This document shows, one piece after another, positions 17,870 through 25,568 of a stretch of DNA of 64,000 nucleotides (position 1 is its first letter; each line of letters starts with the position of its first letter). The stretch is from contig NZ_VTPZ01000014.1 in the NCBI RefSeq assembly GCF_008638305.1, forward strand, positions 1 through 64,000. The letters are read 5' to 3'. The translations under genes and the position numbers were made by a program. The notes below the pieces were generated by a model. That model was not told the origin of the DNA. It did not search any database and saw only the letters and a program-made list of their open reading frames with translations. The stretch is from Pseudomonas profundi (GTDB taxonomy: Bacteria > Pseudomonadota > Gammaproteobacteria > Pseudomonadales > Pseudomonadaceae).

Positions 17870-19197
17870 GTTTGAGGCTGCGGTTGGTCATTACGCTGGG
17901 CTCGGCCTTCGTATTGTTATGGAGCCTGGCAGCCGCCTGGATGCTGTTCGATGTGCGCAACCACCTGATGCTGTCGCTGGATCAGCGGCTGGCCGCCTCC
18001 GCCCGCATGGTCGCCGGATTACTGATCCAGCTGCCCCAGCCCGAACTCACCGAAGGCGGCGTCACCAGACTGCGCGCCGAACAGCTGGGCAAAGAGAACG
18101 GCCTCGCCTGCCAGGTCAGCTCATTGCGCGGAGAGGTCATTGCGCGCAGCCACTCCTCGCCGGATTCTGTACTCGACGCTCAGCAAGTCGGCTTCCGCGA
18201 TCAGATGGTTGGCGATACGGCCTGGCGCAGCTTCACACTGGTTCAGAACGGCATGCGCATCACTACCGCCGACCGGCTCGACGAACGCGACACACTCCAA
18301 CGCTCGGTGCTGCTCGCCGCTGCCGTCCCGGTCCTGTTTGCCTTGCTGGGGAGCCTGATCGTGCTGTGGTTTGGGGTGAGTAACGGACTCGCGCCCCTGC
18401 GGCGTATTCGCACCGCACTGGCCGAGCGCAGCGCGGATTCAGTCGAGCCGCTGCGTATCGAGCCGCTACCCGCCGAACTGGCGCCGCTGGTCGCAACGCA
18501 GAACCAGTTATTCCAACGCTTCGCTCAGACCATCGAACGCGAACGGCGCCTGACCGATGACGCCGCGCACGAATTGCGTAGCCCCCTTACGGCGATCAAA
18601 ACGCACCTGCAGGTGGCCTCGATGACCACCGGCGAGCGTTCCCGGCAAGCCTTGATTCAGGCCGAGACCGGCGCTGACCGCATGCACCGCACGCTTGAGC
18701 AGCTGTTAATGCTGGCGCGGGTTGAAGGGCGCGTGTCCTTCGATGATGGCCTGCGCTGCCTGCCGATCAATGTTGCGCACACCGCGCTTGCCGACGCCAA
18801 CCAGCAACAGGGCGCGCCGGTGGAGCTGATCATTGCTGAGGACATCCCGGACAGGTTCATCGCCTTGCCCCCGGTGTTGGCGATCGCAGCGCTGCGCAAC
18901 CTGCTGGACAACGCGCGCCGCCATACCTGCGTCGGCACCAGTGTTGAACTCACGCTTACCGTCCAGGATGTCAACAAGGTTTGCTTCAGGGTCAGGGACT
19001 ACGGGCCGGGCATCCCTGCCGACAAGCTGGAGCAGATCACCGAGCGCTTCTGGCGCAACAGCGACGGTGACGGCAGCGGGCTCGGTCTATCCATCGTCAA
19101 GGCCATCGCTGAACGCTGCGAGTGCGAGCTGCGCTTCGTGTCGCTGGTTGACGGTTTGCAAGTGGAGTTCATCGTCGGGCTGCAGCCAGCCGACTGA
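17866..19197 (+). CDS. dsbS: Sensor histidine kinase (DsbS-like)
   Basis: This 443-aa membrane kinase has a transmembrane segment near residues 8-28, a periplasmic loop to about 150 and a second transmembrane segment (about 147-169). The HisKA domain has phospho-acceptor His 235 in DDAAHELRSPLTAIK, and the ATPase domain has LRNLLDNARRHT, DYGPGIP and GDGSGLGLSIVKA. The periplasmic loop has a single cysteine, Cys 82 (GLACQV). Cys82 is the residue I recall as the Cu(I)-responsive site of P. aeruginosa DsbS. It is coupled to dsbR by a 4-bp overlap. Confidence 0.88.
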   Translation: MSLRLRLVITLGSAFVLLWSLAAAWMLFDVRNHLMLSLDQRLAASARMVAGLLIQLPQPELTEGGVTRLRAEQLGKENGLACQVSSLRGEVIARSHSSPDSVLDAQQVGFRDQMVGDTAWRSFTLVQNGMRITTADRLDERDTLQRSVLLAAAVPVLFALLGSLIVLWFGVSNGLAPLRRIRTALAERSADSVEPLRIEPLPAELAPLVATQNQLFQRFAQTIERERRLTDDAAHELRSPLTAIKTHLQVASMTTGERSRQALIQAETGADRMHRTLEQLLMLARVEGRVSFDDGLRCLPINVAHTALADANQQQGAPVELIIAEDIPDRFIALPPVLAIAALRNLLDNARRHTCVGTSVELTLTVQDVNKVCFRVRDYGPGIPADKLEQITERFWRNSDGDGSGLGLSIVKAIAERCECELRFVSLVDGLQVEFIVGLQPAD

Positions 19198-19272
19198 GAT
19201 GGCCTGCGGACCGAACTATCGGTGCCCGGCCTGTCCCATTCAAACAAGAGCGATTAACCGAAGGAGATAACC

Positions 19273-20661
19273 ATGCTTGTATTCGAGCGCGTGTATACCG
19301 ACGGATTAGCCCAGCTTTCCTATCTGGTGGGTGACAGCAAGGCCGCCGTCGCGGCGGTCATTGATCCCAGACGGGATATCGATGTGTATCTGCGCATGGC
19401 CAGGGAGCGTGGTTTGCGCATCGCCTATGTGATCGAAACCCATATCCATGCTGATTTTGTATCCGGCGCGCAGGCCCTCGCGAAGCAAACCGGTGCCGAA
19501 CTCATTGGCGGGCGCTCGGATGCCTACGAGTTCGAGCTGCGCCAGGTCAGTGGCGGGGAGAATTTCGAGCTGGGTCAGGTCCGTCTGCAGGTGATGCGCT
19601 CCCCGGGTCACACGCCTGAGCACATTTCCCTGCTTCTGTTCGACAGTCAGCAGGGCGATCAGCCCTTCGCTCTGTTCACTGGCGACACCCTATTCAACCT
19701 GGACGTCGGCCGGCCCGATCTGCTCGGCGATGGCAGTGAGCGAAAAATGGCCGCGAAACTGTTCGATACCCTGATGAACGGGTATCTACCGCTCGGAGAA
19801 CGCGTCGAGATGTATCCCTGTCACGGAGCGGGATCGGCATGCGGCAAGTCGATTGGCGACCGTCAGCATTCCACCCTCGGTAACGAATTACTGTTCAATC
19901 CGGCATTGCGCGAACAACGCAGCGAAGAGGAGTTCATCGACTGGCTACTCAAGGACATGCCGGAGCCGCCTCGCCACTACGCGCGGCTGAAAAAGACCAA
20001 CACCAAGCGCGCCAGCATGGACGGCCCCGCCCTGCCCCCGCCCCTTTCCCCTCAGGCGTTTCAGAAAATCGCGGGGCAGGATGGCGTGCAGATCGTCGAT
20101 ATCCGCTCCATTCTGGCGTTTGGCGGCGGGCATGTGCCCGGCGCGATCAACATAGCCCTGCGTAACGAGTTCATCAACTGGGCAGGCTGGATGCTCGACG
20201 CTGAGCGCCCCATGTTATTGATTGGCGAATCAGCCGATGACGTCCAGCAGGCCATCATGCAGCTCTACCGCATCGGTCTGGATGATGTCAGAGGCTATCT
20301 GCGCAATGGCATGACCGACTGGCAGAACGCCGCCCTGCCGCTGGAGCAGATTGGGGAGTGGACCGTCCATGAACTGGACGCCCGCCGCGAAGAGGCTGAC
20401 GTGCAGGTGCTCGATGTACGCAGCCCGAGCGAGCTGGCCAATGGACGCGTGCCCGGTGCCAAGCATATCTTCGTTGCCCATCTGGCGGAGCAACTCGATG
20501 GCCTTGATCGGGACAAGACCACGGTCACCTATTGCGGCTCCGGCTACCGCGCATCCATAGCAGCAAGCATCCTGAAACGAGAAGGCTTCCAGAAGGTCGC
20601 CAATACGCCGGGTTCCTGGATAGCCTGGAATGCCGCCAGCTTGCCGGTACAGAAGGACTGA
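19273..20661 (+). CDS. MBL-fold persulfide dioxygenase/rhodanese fusion
   Basis: This 462-aa cytosolic protein has a metallo-beta-lactamase domain (1-250) with THIHADFVSG, SPGHTPEH and FTGDTLF, followed by two rhodanese-like domains. The first, around 265-355, lacks a catalytic cysteine. The last has VTYCGSGYRAS, an active rhodanese loop. The layout matches CstB-like and persulfide-dioxygenase-rhodanese proteins that oxidise glutathione or low-molecular-weight persulfide to sulfite and thiosulfate. An AAGGAGATAACC ribosome-binding region precedes the ATG. It starts a sulfide-detoxification cluster that includes the ArsR-type regulator at 21591. Confidence 0.86.
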   Translation: MLVFERVYTDGLAQLSYLVGDSKAAVAAVIDPRRDIDVYLRMARERGLRIAYVIETHIHADFVSGAQALAKQTGAELIGGRSDAYEFELRQVSGGENFELGQVRLQVMRSPGHTPEHISLLLFDSQQGDQPFALFTGDTLFNLDVGRPDLLGDGSERKMAAKLFDTLMNGYLPLGERVEMYPCHGAGSACGKSIGDRQHSTLGNELLFNPALREQRSEEEFIDWLLKDMPEPPRHYARLKKTNTKRASMDGPALPPPLSPQAFQKIAGQDGVQIVDIRSILAFGGGHVPGAINIALRNEFINWAGWMLDAERPMLLIGESADDVQQAIMQLYRIGLDDVRGYLRNGMTDWQNAALPLEQIGEWTVHELDARREEADVQVLDVRSPSELANGRVPGAKHIFVAHLAEQLDGLDRDKTTVTYCGSGYRASIAASILKREGFQKVANTPGSWIAWNAASLPVQKD

Positions 20662-20722
20662 ACCGCGAGTCTGCAGGCGCACCATCGCGAGCCGCCTGCT
20701 GACGTGCGGAACAAACCCGCCG

Positions 20723-21154
20723 TTACTGGCGGGCCGAACCGGCGGTCATCCGCGAATGCAGTTCATAAATCCCCATACCCGCCAGCATCGCTGAAACAAA
20801 TATGACCGGCTCAACCATACCGGTGAACAGCGATGCCACCGCCGGCCCCGGGCAATACCCCGCCAATCCCCAACCCGCACCGAAAGCCAGACCGCCCAGC
20901 ACCAGACGTCGGTCGATCTGAGTAGCAGTCGGGATACGCATTTCCTCGCCCAGCACGGCTCGAGTGCGCTTCGAAGCAAAGAAGAACGCCACGCTCGACA
21001 CCAGAATGGCGCCACCCATCACCAGACCCAGCGAGGGGTCCCACACACCGGCAATATCAAGGAAGCCCAGCACCTTGGACGGATCGGTCATGCCCGACAG
21101 GATCAGACCGAAGCCGAACACCAGGCCCACTACAAACGCGCTCAGAATATTCAT
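20723..21154 (-). CDS. YeeE/YedE-like half transporter (DUF6691)
   Basis: This 143-aa membrane protein has about four helices, with GLVFGFGLILSGMTDPSKVLGFLDIAG near the N-terminus and GWGLAGYCPGPAVASL later. GLxLSGM and GxCPGP are the conserved motifs of the YeeE/YedE sulfur-transport family. It pairs with the neighbouring half-protein encoded upstream (8-bp gap); together they equal one full-length YeeE. The family imports thiosulfate or related sulfur species. Here the pair is in an operon with a BigR/SqrR-like repressor. Confidence 0.85.
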   Translation of the reverse strand: MNILSAFVVGLVFGFGLILSGMTDPSKVLGFLDIAGVWDPSLGLVMGGAILVSSVAFFFASKRTRAVLGEEMRIPTATQIDRRLVLGGLAFGAGWGLAGYCPGPAVASLFTGMVEPVIFVSAMLAGMGIYELHSRMTAGSARQ

Positions 21155-21162
21155 ATCAGGCC

Positions 21163-21594
21163 TCAGCTAATCAGATGACGGACGATGAACACAGTCAGGA
21201 ACCCGCTGGCCATAAACGCCAGGGTCGCAACCAGTGAGCGTGGCGAACGGCGTCCCAGCCCACACACGCCGTGACCACTGGTACAGCCCGAGCCGTAACG
21301 CGTGCCGACGCCGACCAGCAAGCCGGCAGCGATCAGTACTGCCACGCTGGCGTCCACCTCGACTGCCGGAAGCGTGAAGGCGCTCTGGTACAACAGCGGC
21401 GCCAGTACCAACCCGGCAATAAATGCCACCCGCCAGAGCACATCGCCCTTCGCAGGTCGCAGCAGGCCGCCGACAATCCCGCTGATGCCGGCAATTCGGC
21501 CGTTAAGCAGGATGAACATGGCAGCAGCCAGGCCAATCAACATGCCGCCTGCCAGTGAAGCCCAGGGCGTAAAGTTCGCCCAATCAATTGTCAT
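21163..21594 (-). CDS. YeeE/YedE-like half transporter (N-terminal half type)
   Basis: This 143-aa membrane protein has the YeeE/YedE signature [28 protein letters not shown] and [24 protein letters not shown]. Its conserved cysteine in [11 protein letters not shown] is the thiosulfate-handling residue known from YeeE. It overlaps the regulator gene by 4 bp and precedes the second half-transporter. It is probably a sulfur-compound importer or exporter component in persulfide homeostasis. Confidence 0.86.
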   Translation of the reverse strand: MTIDWANFTPWASLAGGMLIGLAAAMFILLNGRIAGISGIVGGLLRPAKGDVLWRVAFIAGLVLAPLLYQSAFTLPAVEVDASVAVLIAAGLLVGVGTRYGSGCTSGHGVCGLGRRSPRSLVATLAFMASGFLTVFIVRHLIS

Positions 21595-21923
21595 ATCGCT
21601 TCCTCCCCGTTTGGCTGTTGCTCACAGTAAAGCTCGTAAAGCACCTGCATGACTGCCATCGCGTTCGCGCTGGTGATGCTGTAGTACACCTGTTTGCCTT
21701 CCCTGCGTGTGCTGACCAGACCGTTCTGCCGGAGCACGGTCAGCTGTTGCGAGAGTGTAGGCTGCGTAACACCCGTCGAATCCGCTAGCTCGGCTACGCA
21801 GTACTCGCCCTGGGTCAGCTGGCAAAGAATCAAAAGCCGGTCAGCATTACCCAGCACCTTGAGCAGGGCGCATGCCTCGGAAGCAGACTGCCGAAGCGTC
21901 TCAATATCGAAAGATGGGTTCAC
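21591..21923 (-). CDS. ArsR-family persulfide-type sensor repressor (BigR/SqrR-like)
   Basis: This 110-aa winged-helix repressor has the recognition helix region [22 protein letters not shown]. Cys 42 (GEYCVAEL) and Cys 100 (YELYCEQQ) match the two-cysteine arrangement of BigR/SqrR, in which persulfide links the pair and releases DNA. It lacks the metal sites of ArsR/SmtB. It leads an overlapping operon with the two half-transporters and likely also controls the divergent DUF2892-dioxygenase genes. An AT-rich palindrome lies in its promoter. Confidence 0.85.
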   Translation of the reverse strand: MNPSFDIETLRQSASEACALLKVLGNADRLLILCQLTQGEYCVAELADSTGVTQPTLSQQLTVLRQNGLVSTRREGKQVYYSITSANAMAVMQVLYELYCEQQPNGEEAI

Positions 21924-21954
21924 GATGGGTCCTGTGAAATAAGCAAAGCTTTAC

Positions 21955-21987
21955 ATTATAGTTTCACAATATATATTTCAATATATC
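21955..21987 (-). promoter_or_regulatory. Promoter of the ArsR-type repressor with overlapping AT-rich operator
   Basis: On the minus strand a TATAAT -10 (21955-21960) is preceded at 15 bp by TTGAAA (21976-21981). An ATATAT-TTCA-ATATAT palindrome at 21971-21986 covers the -35 region. BigR-type operators are AT-rich palindromes, so autoregulation is plausible. The short 15-bp spacing makes the exact promoter uncertain. Confidence 0.5.
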
Positions 21988-22128
21988 GTTTAGCAGTACG
22001 TGGCCGCCTATCTGTTGTCTGGCTCATACCGGGAACAGAGCGCTGATCGGGTTTTCATAATCCTGAAGGCTAATAACCATTTCATGAAACGCCGCCCGCC
22101 CGGTGGCGCACAGGATCAGGAGCCGACC

Positions 22129-22569
22129 ATGACACCCAACCAGCAGGACCTTGCAACCAATGATCAGGCCGACCGCGTCCGCCGCTCAACATCCGATGAC
22201 ATCAACCGCAGCATCGATGACCAGGCCGACGCCAATATCCGACGTTTCAGCCAGCGCAGTCATGACGAGATCAGACAGCGGATCGACACCCTGGATCGGG
22301 AGTGGGACGTGGAGCGCGTGCTGGAGGTAAATGCTTCAGCGCTTGCACTCACCGGTCTGGTGCTCGGGCTGACCGTCAACCGCAAGTGGCTATTTTTGCC
22401 CGGCGTGGTGCTGCCCTTCCTGCTGCAACATGGCTTGCAGGGCTGGTGCCCGCCGCTTCCGATCCTGCGGCGCCTGGGTATCCGCACCCGGGGCGAGATA
22501 GATCGGGAAAAGTACGCACTGATCAACGTGCTGGAGAACCCTGCGCAGTCAACTCAACCAGTGAGGTAA
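22129..22569 (+). CDS. DUF2892 membrane protein
   Basis: This protein of 146 aa from the chosen start has an N-terminal polar, helical half rich in Asp, Arg and Gln, followed by two adjacent hydrophobic helices (NASALALTGLVLGLTV and WLFLPGVVLPFLLQHG) and the segment GWCPPLPILRRLGIRTRGEI. This is the DUF2892 signature also seen at the C-terminus of the rhodanese YgaP. AGGAG precedes the ATG at 22129; upstream in-frame ATGs at 22000 and 22084 lack a ribosome-binding site. It sits 2 bp before the persulfide dioxygenase gene, so it is probably a membrane partner in sulfide handling. Confidence 0.8.
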   Translation: MTPNQQDLATNDQADRVRRSTSDDINRSIDDQADANIRRFSQRSHDEIRQRIDTLDREWDVERVLEVNASALALTGLVLGLTVNRKWLFLPGVVLPFLLQHGLQGWCPPLPILRRLGIRTRGEIDREKYALINVLENPAQSTQPVR

Positions 22570-22571
22570 TC

Positions 22572-23321
22572 ATGATATTTCGCCAGCTATACGAGCCACT
22601 GTCTTCGACTTACACCTATCTGCTGGGGTGCGAGGAAACCGGACAGGCCGTGCTCATTGACCCGGTCGTGCCGACCATGGACCGCGACCTGGCGGAGATT
22701 GCTCGGCTGGGCTTGAAGCTGGCGTATACCCTGGATACACACATTCATGCGGATCACATCACCGCAGCACTGGAGCTGAAAATGAAGGTCGGCAGCCGCA
22801 TCGCGGCGCCGGCCATCGACAACCTGCCGTGTACCGATGTGGGAATTGAAGAAGGCGTACCCTTCGAGGTCGGTACTCTGCGTCTGGAGCCAATCCATAC
22901 GCCCGGCCATACCGACGGGCATTTTGCCTATCTGCTCGGTGACAGGCTGTTCACCGGCGACGCCCTGTTGATCGACGGCTGCGGCAGGACTGATTTTCAG
23001 AATGGCAATGCGGATGATCTATTTCACAGCGTCAGGGGAAAACTTTTCGCCCTGCCGGACGACACCCTGGTCTATCCCGCCCACGATTATCAGAACCGCC
23101 GCGTCTCCACCATTGCGCAGGAGAAAATGCGTAACCCGCGCCTGGGCGAAGCCATCCCGCAAGAGGAATTCAAAACCATCATGGCCAAGCTGAACCTCCC
23201 CTACCCCAAATTCATCGACTACGCAGTGCCCGGTAACAGGCAGTGCGGCGTATGCCCCGCCAACCTCGACGAAAACCTGCGCCAGTACTGCGAACAAATG
23301 GAACACAGCCCGCAGGGTTGA
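22572..23321 (+). CDS. Persulfide dioxygenase (ETHE1-like MBL hydrolase)
   Basis: This 249-aa cytosolic nonheme-iron enzyme of the ETHE1/Blh type has THIHADHIT, HTPGHTDGH, FTGDALLIDGCGRTDFQ and YPAHDY, giving the metal ligands and the conserved persulfide dioxygenase RTDFQ signature. It oxidises glutathione persulfide to sulfite. The frame opens upstream at 22302, but the ATG at 22572 starts the conserved MIFRQLYEPLSSTYTYLL segment and lies just after the DUF2892 stop. It forms a two-gene unit divergent from the ArsR-type repressor. Confidence 0.9.
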   Translation: MIFRQLYEPLSSTYTYLLGCEETGQAVLIDPVVPTMDRDLAEIARLGLKLAYTLDTHIHADHITAALELKMKVGSRIAAPAIDNLPCTDVGIEEGVPFEVGTLRLEPIHTPGHTDGHFAYLLGDRLFTGDALLIDGCGRTDFQNGNADDLFHSVRGKLFALPDDTLVYPAHDYQNRRVSTIAQEKMRNPRLGEAIPQEEFKTIMAKLNLPYPKFIDYAVPGNRQCGVCPANLDENLRQYCEQMEHSPQG

Positions 23322-23698
23322 GCGGCCGCGTCCATATTCAGAATCCGACGAACGGGCATTTGAATGCCGAACACAGCGCCCAACAGCGAGTCCGAGAGGC
23401 ATGCAATGCTTTTATCTCCCAGACCAGAACGTGACACTCGAACCCGCGCGCGAGGTATTACCCGGCCTGTGGGTCGGCAAGCACTCCGGCCGGGCGCTGG
23501 AACAAATACGTAGAGAGCATCCTTCGATTATTCTCATCGACCCACGCCATCTGGGTAGTTCACGCCATCACAGGCAATCCGAGCGGAGTCATTCGCGGTT
23601 TCGTTAGTACGACGCACCCGGCCGCGGCGCCGTCAGCATTCCGGCGTTACGCCAACTCGAGGACGGTAGCGCGTCCGGCAAATGGATGATGCTCTTCC
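23322..23698. other. Intergenic region, no supported gene
   Basis: This 377-bp region contains one 68-codon plus-strand frame (23401-23607). Its first half reads like protein (REVLPGLWVGKHSGRALEQIRREHPSIILIDPR) but ends in low-quality sequence. It could be a gene remnant. I see no ribosome-binding site, domain or structured RNA. Confidence 0.4.
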
Positions 23699-24484
23699 TC
23701 AGAAGGTCCCCGGATAGGCCCCGCCATCGATCAACAGGTTCTGCCCGGTGATGTAGCCGCCATGGGCACTACATAGAAACGCACAATACGCCCCAAACTC
23801 CTCCGCAGAACCAAACCGCGCCGCCGGTATCGCCTGGCGGCGTGTCTCCGTCGTCGCCTGCAGATCACCACTTGCCTGGCTCGCTGCCTGCAGGGTTTTG
23901 TGCAGGCGTGCCGTGTCGAACGCGCCTGGTAGCAAATTGTTCAACGTCACGTTGCGCCCGGCCAGGCGCTGCTGGCGTGCAAGCCCGGCGATGAAACCAG
24001 TCAGGCCGCTACGCGCACCATTAGACAGACCCAGAATGTCTATCGGCGCCTTCACCGCGCCAGAGGTGATATTCACCACCCGGCCAAAACCGCGTTCCGC
24101 CATGTCATCCACCACAGACTTGATCAGTTCGATGGGCGTGAGCATGTTGGCATCCAGCGCCTTGAGCCAGTCCTCCCGGTCCCAGTCACGGAAATCCCCC
24201 GGCGGCGGGCCCCCTGCATTGTTGACCAGAATGTCGACTTGCGGGCAGGCGCTAAGCAAGGCCTGACGCGTCGCAGGCTCGGCAGCGTCGCCAGCGACCG
24301 TGACCACCTCGATTGCCGGGAACCGGCCACGCAGCTCGGCAGCGGTTTGTTCCAGGGTGGCGACAGTACGCGCATTGATCACCAGATTAACGCCTTCGCC
24401 CGCCAGCGCCTCGGCGCAGCCTTTGCCCAGCCCCTGGCTGGCGGCGCAGACGATTGCCCAGCGGCCTTTAATACCCAGATCCAT
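23699..24484 (-). CDS. Atypical SDR-family oxidoreductase
   Basis: This protein of 261 aa from the chosen start has the Rossmann signature AASQGLGKGCAEAL and the NNAG motif in ILVNNAGGPPPG. The usual YxxxK catalytic pair is replaced by GLSNGARSGLTGF. Such SDRs resemble ketoacyl-ACP reductase in fold but lack the canonical tetrad, so catalysis by the usual mechanism is doubtful. AAGGAG lies 7 bp before the ATG at 24484; an earlier in-frame ATG at 24535 is unlikely. A truncated second copy lies 3 kb away at 27378-27660. Confidence 0.82.
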   Translation of the reverse strand: MDLGIKGRWAIVCAASQGLGKGCAEALAGEGVNLVINARTVATLEQTAAELRGRFPAIEVVTVAGDAAEPATRQALLSACPQVDILVNNAGGPPPGDFRDWDREDWLKALDANMLTPIELIKSVVDDMAERGFGRVVNITSGAVKAPIDILGLSNGARSGLTGFIAGLARQQRLAGRNVTLNNLLPGAFDTARLHKTLQAASQASGDLQATTETRRQAIPAARFGSAEEFGAYCAFLCSAHGGYITGQNLLIDGGAYPGTF

Positions 24485-24598
24485 AATCGGCTCCTTGTTG
24501 AATGAGTTATGAGGGTGCGAGCCCGCAAAAAGCACCGGCCCCGGCCCCGGCCTCGTTAGTATCGCGCTGACAGCTCCGATAGCCAGAAAAAACTAACG

Positions 24599-24828
24599 TT
24601 ATCCCTTTCGTACCAGCGCAGTCGCCGTAGCAGTAGCAACGGCCTGCCCGCCTCGGCGCTCCACCCTGCCATTGCCACGGATTGCCCCGACTTTTGCCGG
24701 CGCATGAAAATTCACGTTCAGGTTTAGAGTCGGCGCGAACTCGCCTTCCCCGAGCGTGGACGCCAGAGCTGGGCCCATTGTGTCGTCGAGCATGGCGGCA
24801 AGGAAACCACCCTGGACATGAAGCGGAC
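24599..24828 (-). pseudogene. Truncated PaaI-family hotdog thioesterase
   Basis: The minus frame reads HVQGGFLAAMLDDTMGPAL, then FAPTLNLNVNFHAPAKVGAIRG and ends AVATATATALVRKG. This is the core of a PaaI-like acyl-CoA thioesterase (HGGFLAAMLDD motif). Normal members have some 50 further residues upstream. Here an in-frame TAA lies at about 24832-24834, ten codons before that motif, and no start fits, so the gene is broken. An internal ATG at 24793 would give only a 64-aa fragment. Confidence 0.7.
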
Positions 24829-24983
24829 GTTATTCGGGACCTTGGATATAAGAGAGAACGAAGCTCGCCTGATCTATACACGGACCTCGGCTTGGGTATC
24901 AGGGACTAGTAGGTAAGACGAGAGCTAGAGACAGGACAATTTTCGGCTCGACTGACGTTGCGCCAGCGACCATTTGGTAGAAA

Positions 24984-25007
24984 AAACGGGGGCGGTCACC
25001 CCCGTTT
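24984..25007 (-). terminator. Terminator of the KGG-repeat gene
   Basis: A 9-bp stem (AAACGGGGG/CCCCCGTTT) with a 6-nt loop is followed on the minus strand by a U-run, 7 bp after the KGG gene stop. Confidence 0.8.
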
Positions 25008-25013
25008 AGCCGC

Positions 25014-25325
25014 TCAGCTGTTGCGGCCGCCGCTGTGGCTATTCTCGCCACCCTTCTTACCGGCTTCCGACGCTTTTTCGCGGTCGTTTGCAAAGTTACC
25101 GCCGCTATTCTGACCGCCTTTGTGGCCGGCTTCCGATGCCTTCGCAGGATCATTCGCAAAATTGCCGCCACTGTTCTGACCGCCTTTCTGACCAGCTTCC
25201 GACGCTTTCTCGCGATCGTTTGCGAAATTGCCGCCGCTGTTCTGACCGCCCTTCTGACCGGCTTCCGAAGCCTTCTCGCGATCGTTTGCAAAATTGCCTG
25301 GATTGCCTTTGGAATCGTTGGTCAT
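25014..25325 (-). CDS. KGG-repeat general stress protein
   Basis: This 103-aa very hydrophilic protein consists of four tandem repeats of about 22 residues, each close to GNFANDREKASEAG-KGGQNSG. The KGG/con-10 motif is found in plant LEA-like, Bacillus GsiB and E. coli YciG proteins linked to desiccation or general stress. A GGAGG site precedes the ATG at 25325. The DNA repeat makes this stretch prone to copy-number change: the third unit (FANDPAKASEAGHKGG) differs, the others are almost identical. It has its own terminator. Confidence 0.88.
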   Translation of the reverse strand: MTNDSKGNPGNFANDREKASEAGQKGGQNSGGNFANDREKASEAGQKGGQNSGGNFANDPAKASEAGHKGGQNSGGNFANDREKASEAGKKGGENSHSGGRNS

Positions 25326-25568
25326 GATTACCTCCACATCTAGCCGGGCTACTCGAGTATCAAGCAGCCTCTATTCAGTGGAGGGACTGCAGCGCCAAAA
25401 GTTTCCCCGGTTCTTTTAAGTCTGATAAACGGCTCATCAACGAAAAGTGCCATTTATGCAGGCGTTGCTCGAATGCACCTTTAGCTTAGGACTGTCGTTA
25501 AGCACCATTGGAGGTCAGTACATACGGCGGCACGCACCAATATCGACCACACCGAGCCCGACGCCTCT

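Noticed and set aside
23401-23607. Possible small rhodanese-like gene
   Set aside because: Some protein-like segments (IILIDPR) but no catalytic cysteine, no ribosome-binding site and a poor C-terminus.
25014-25325. Regular repeat resembling a CRISPR array
   Set aside because: The repeats are about 66 bp, contiguous with no spacers, and encode the KGG protein repeats.
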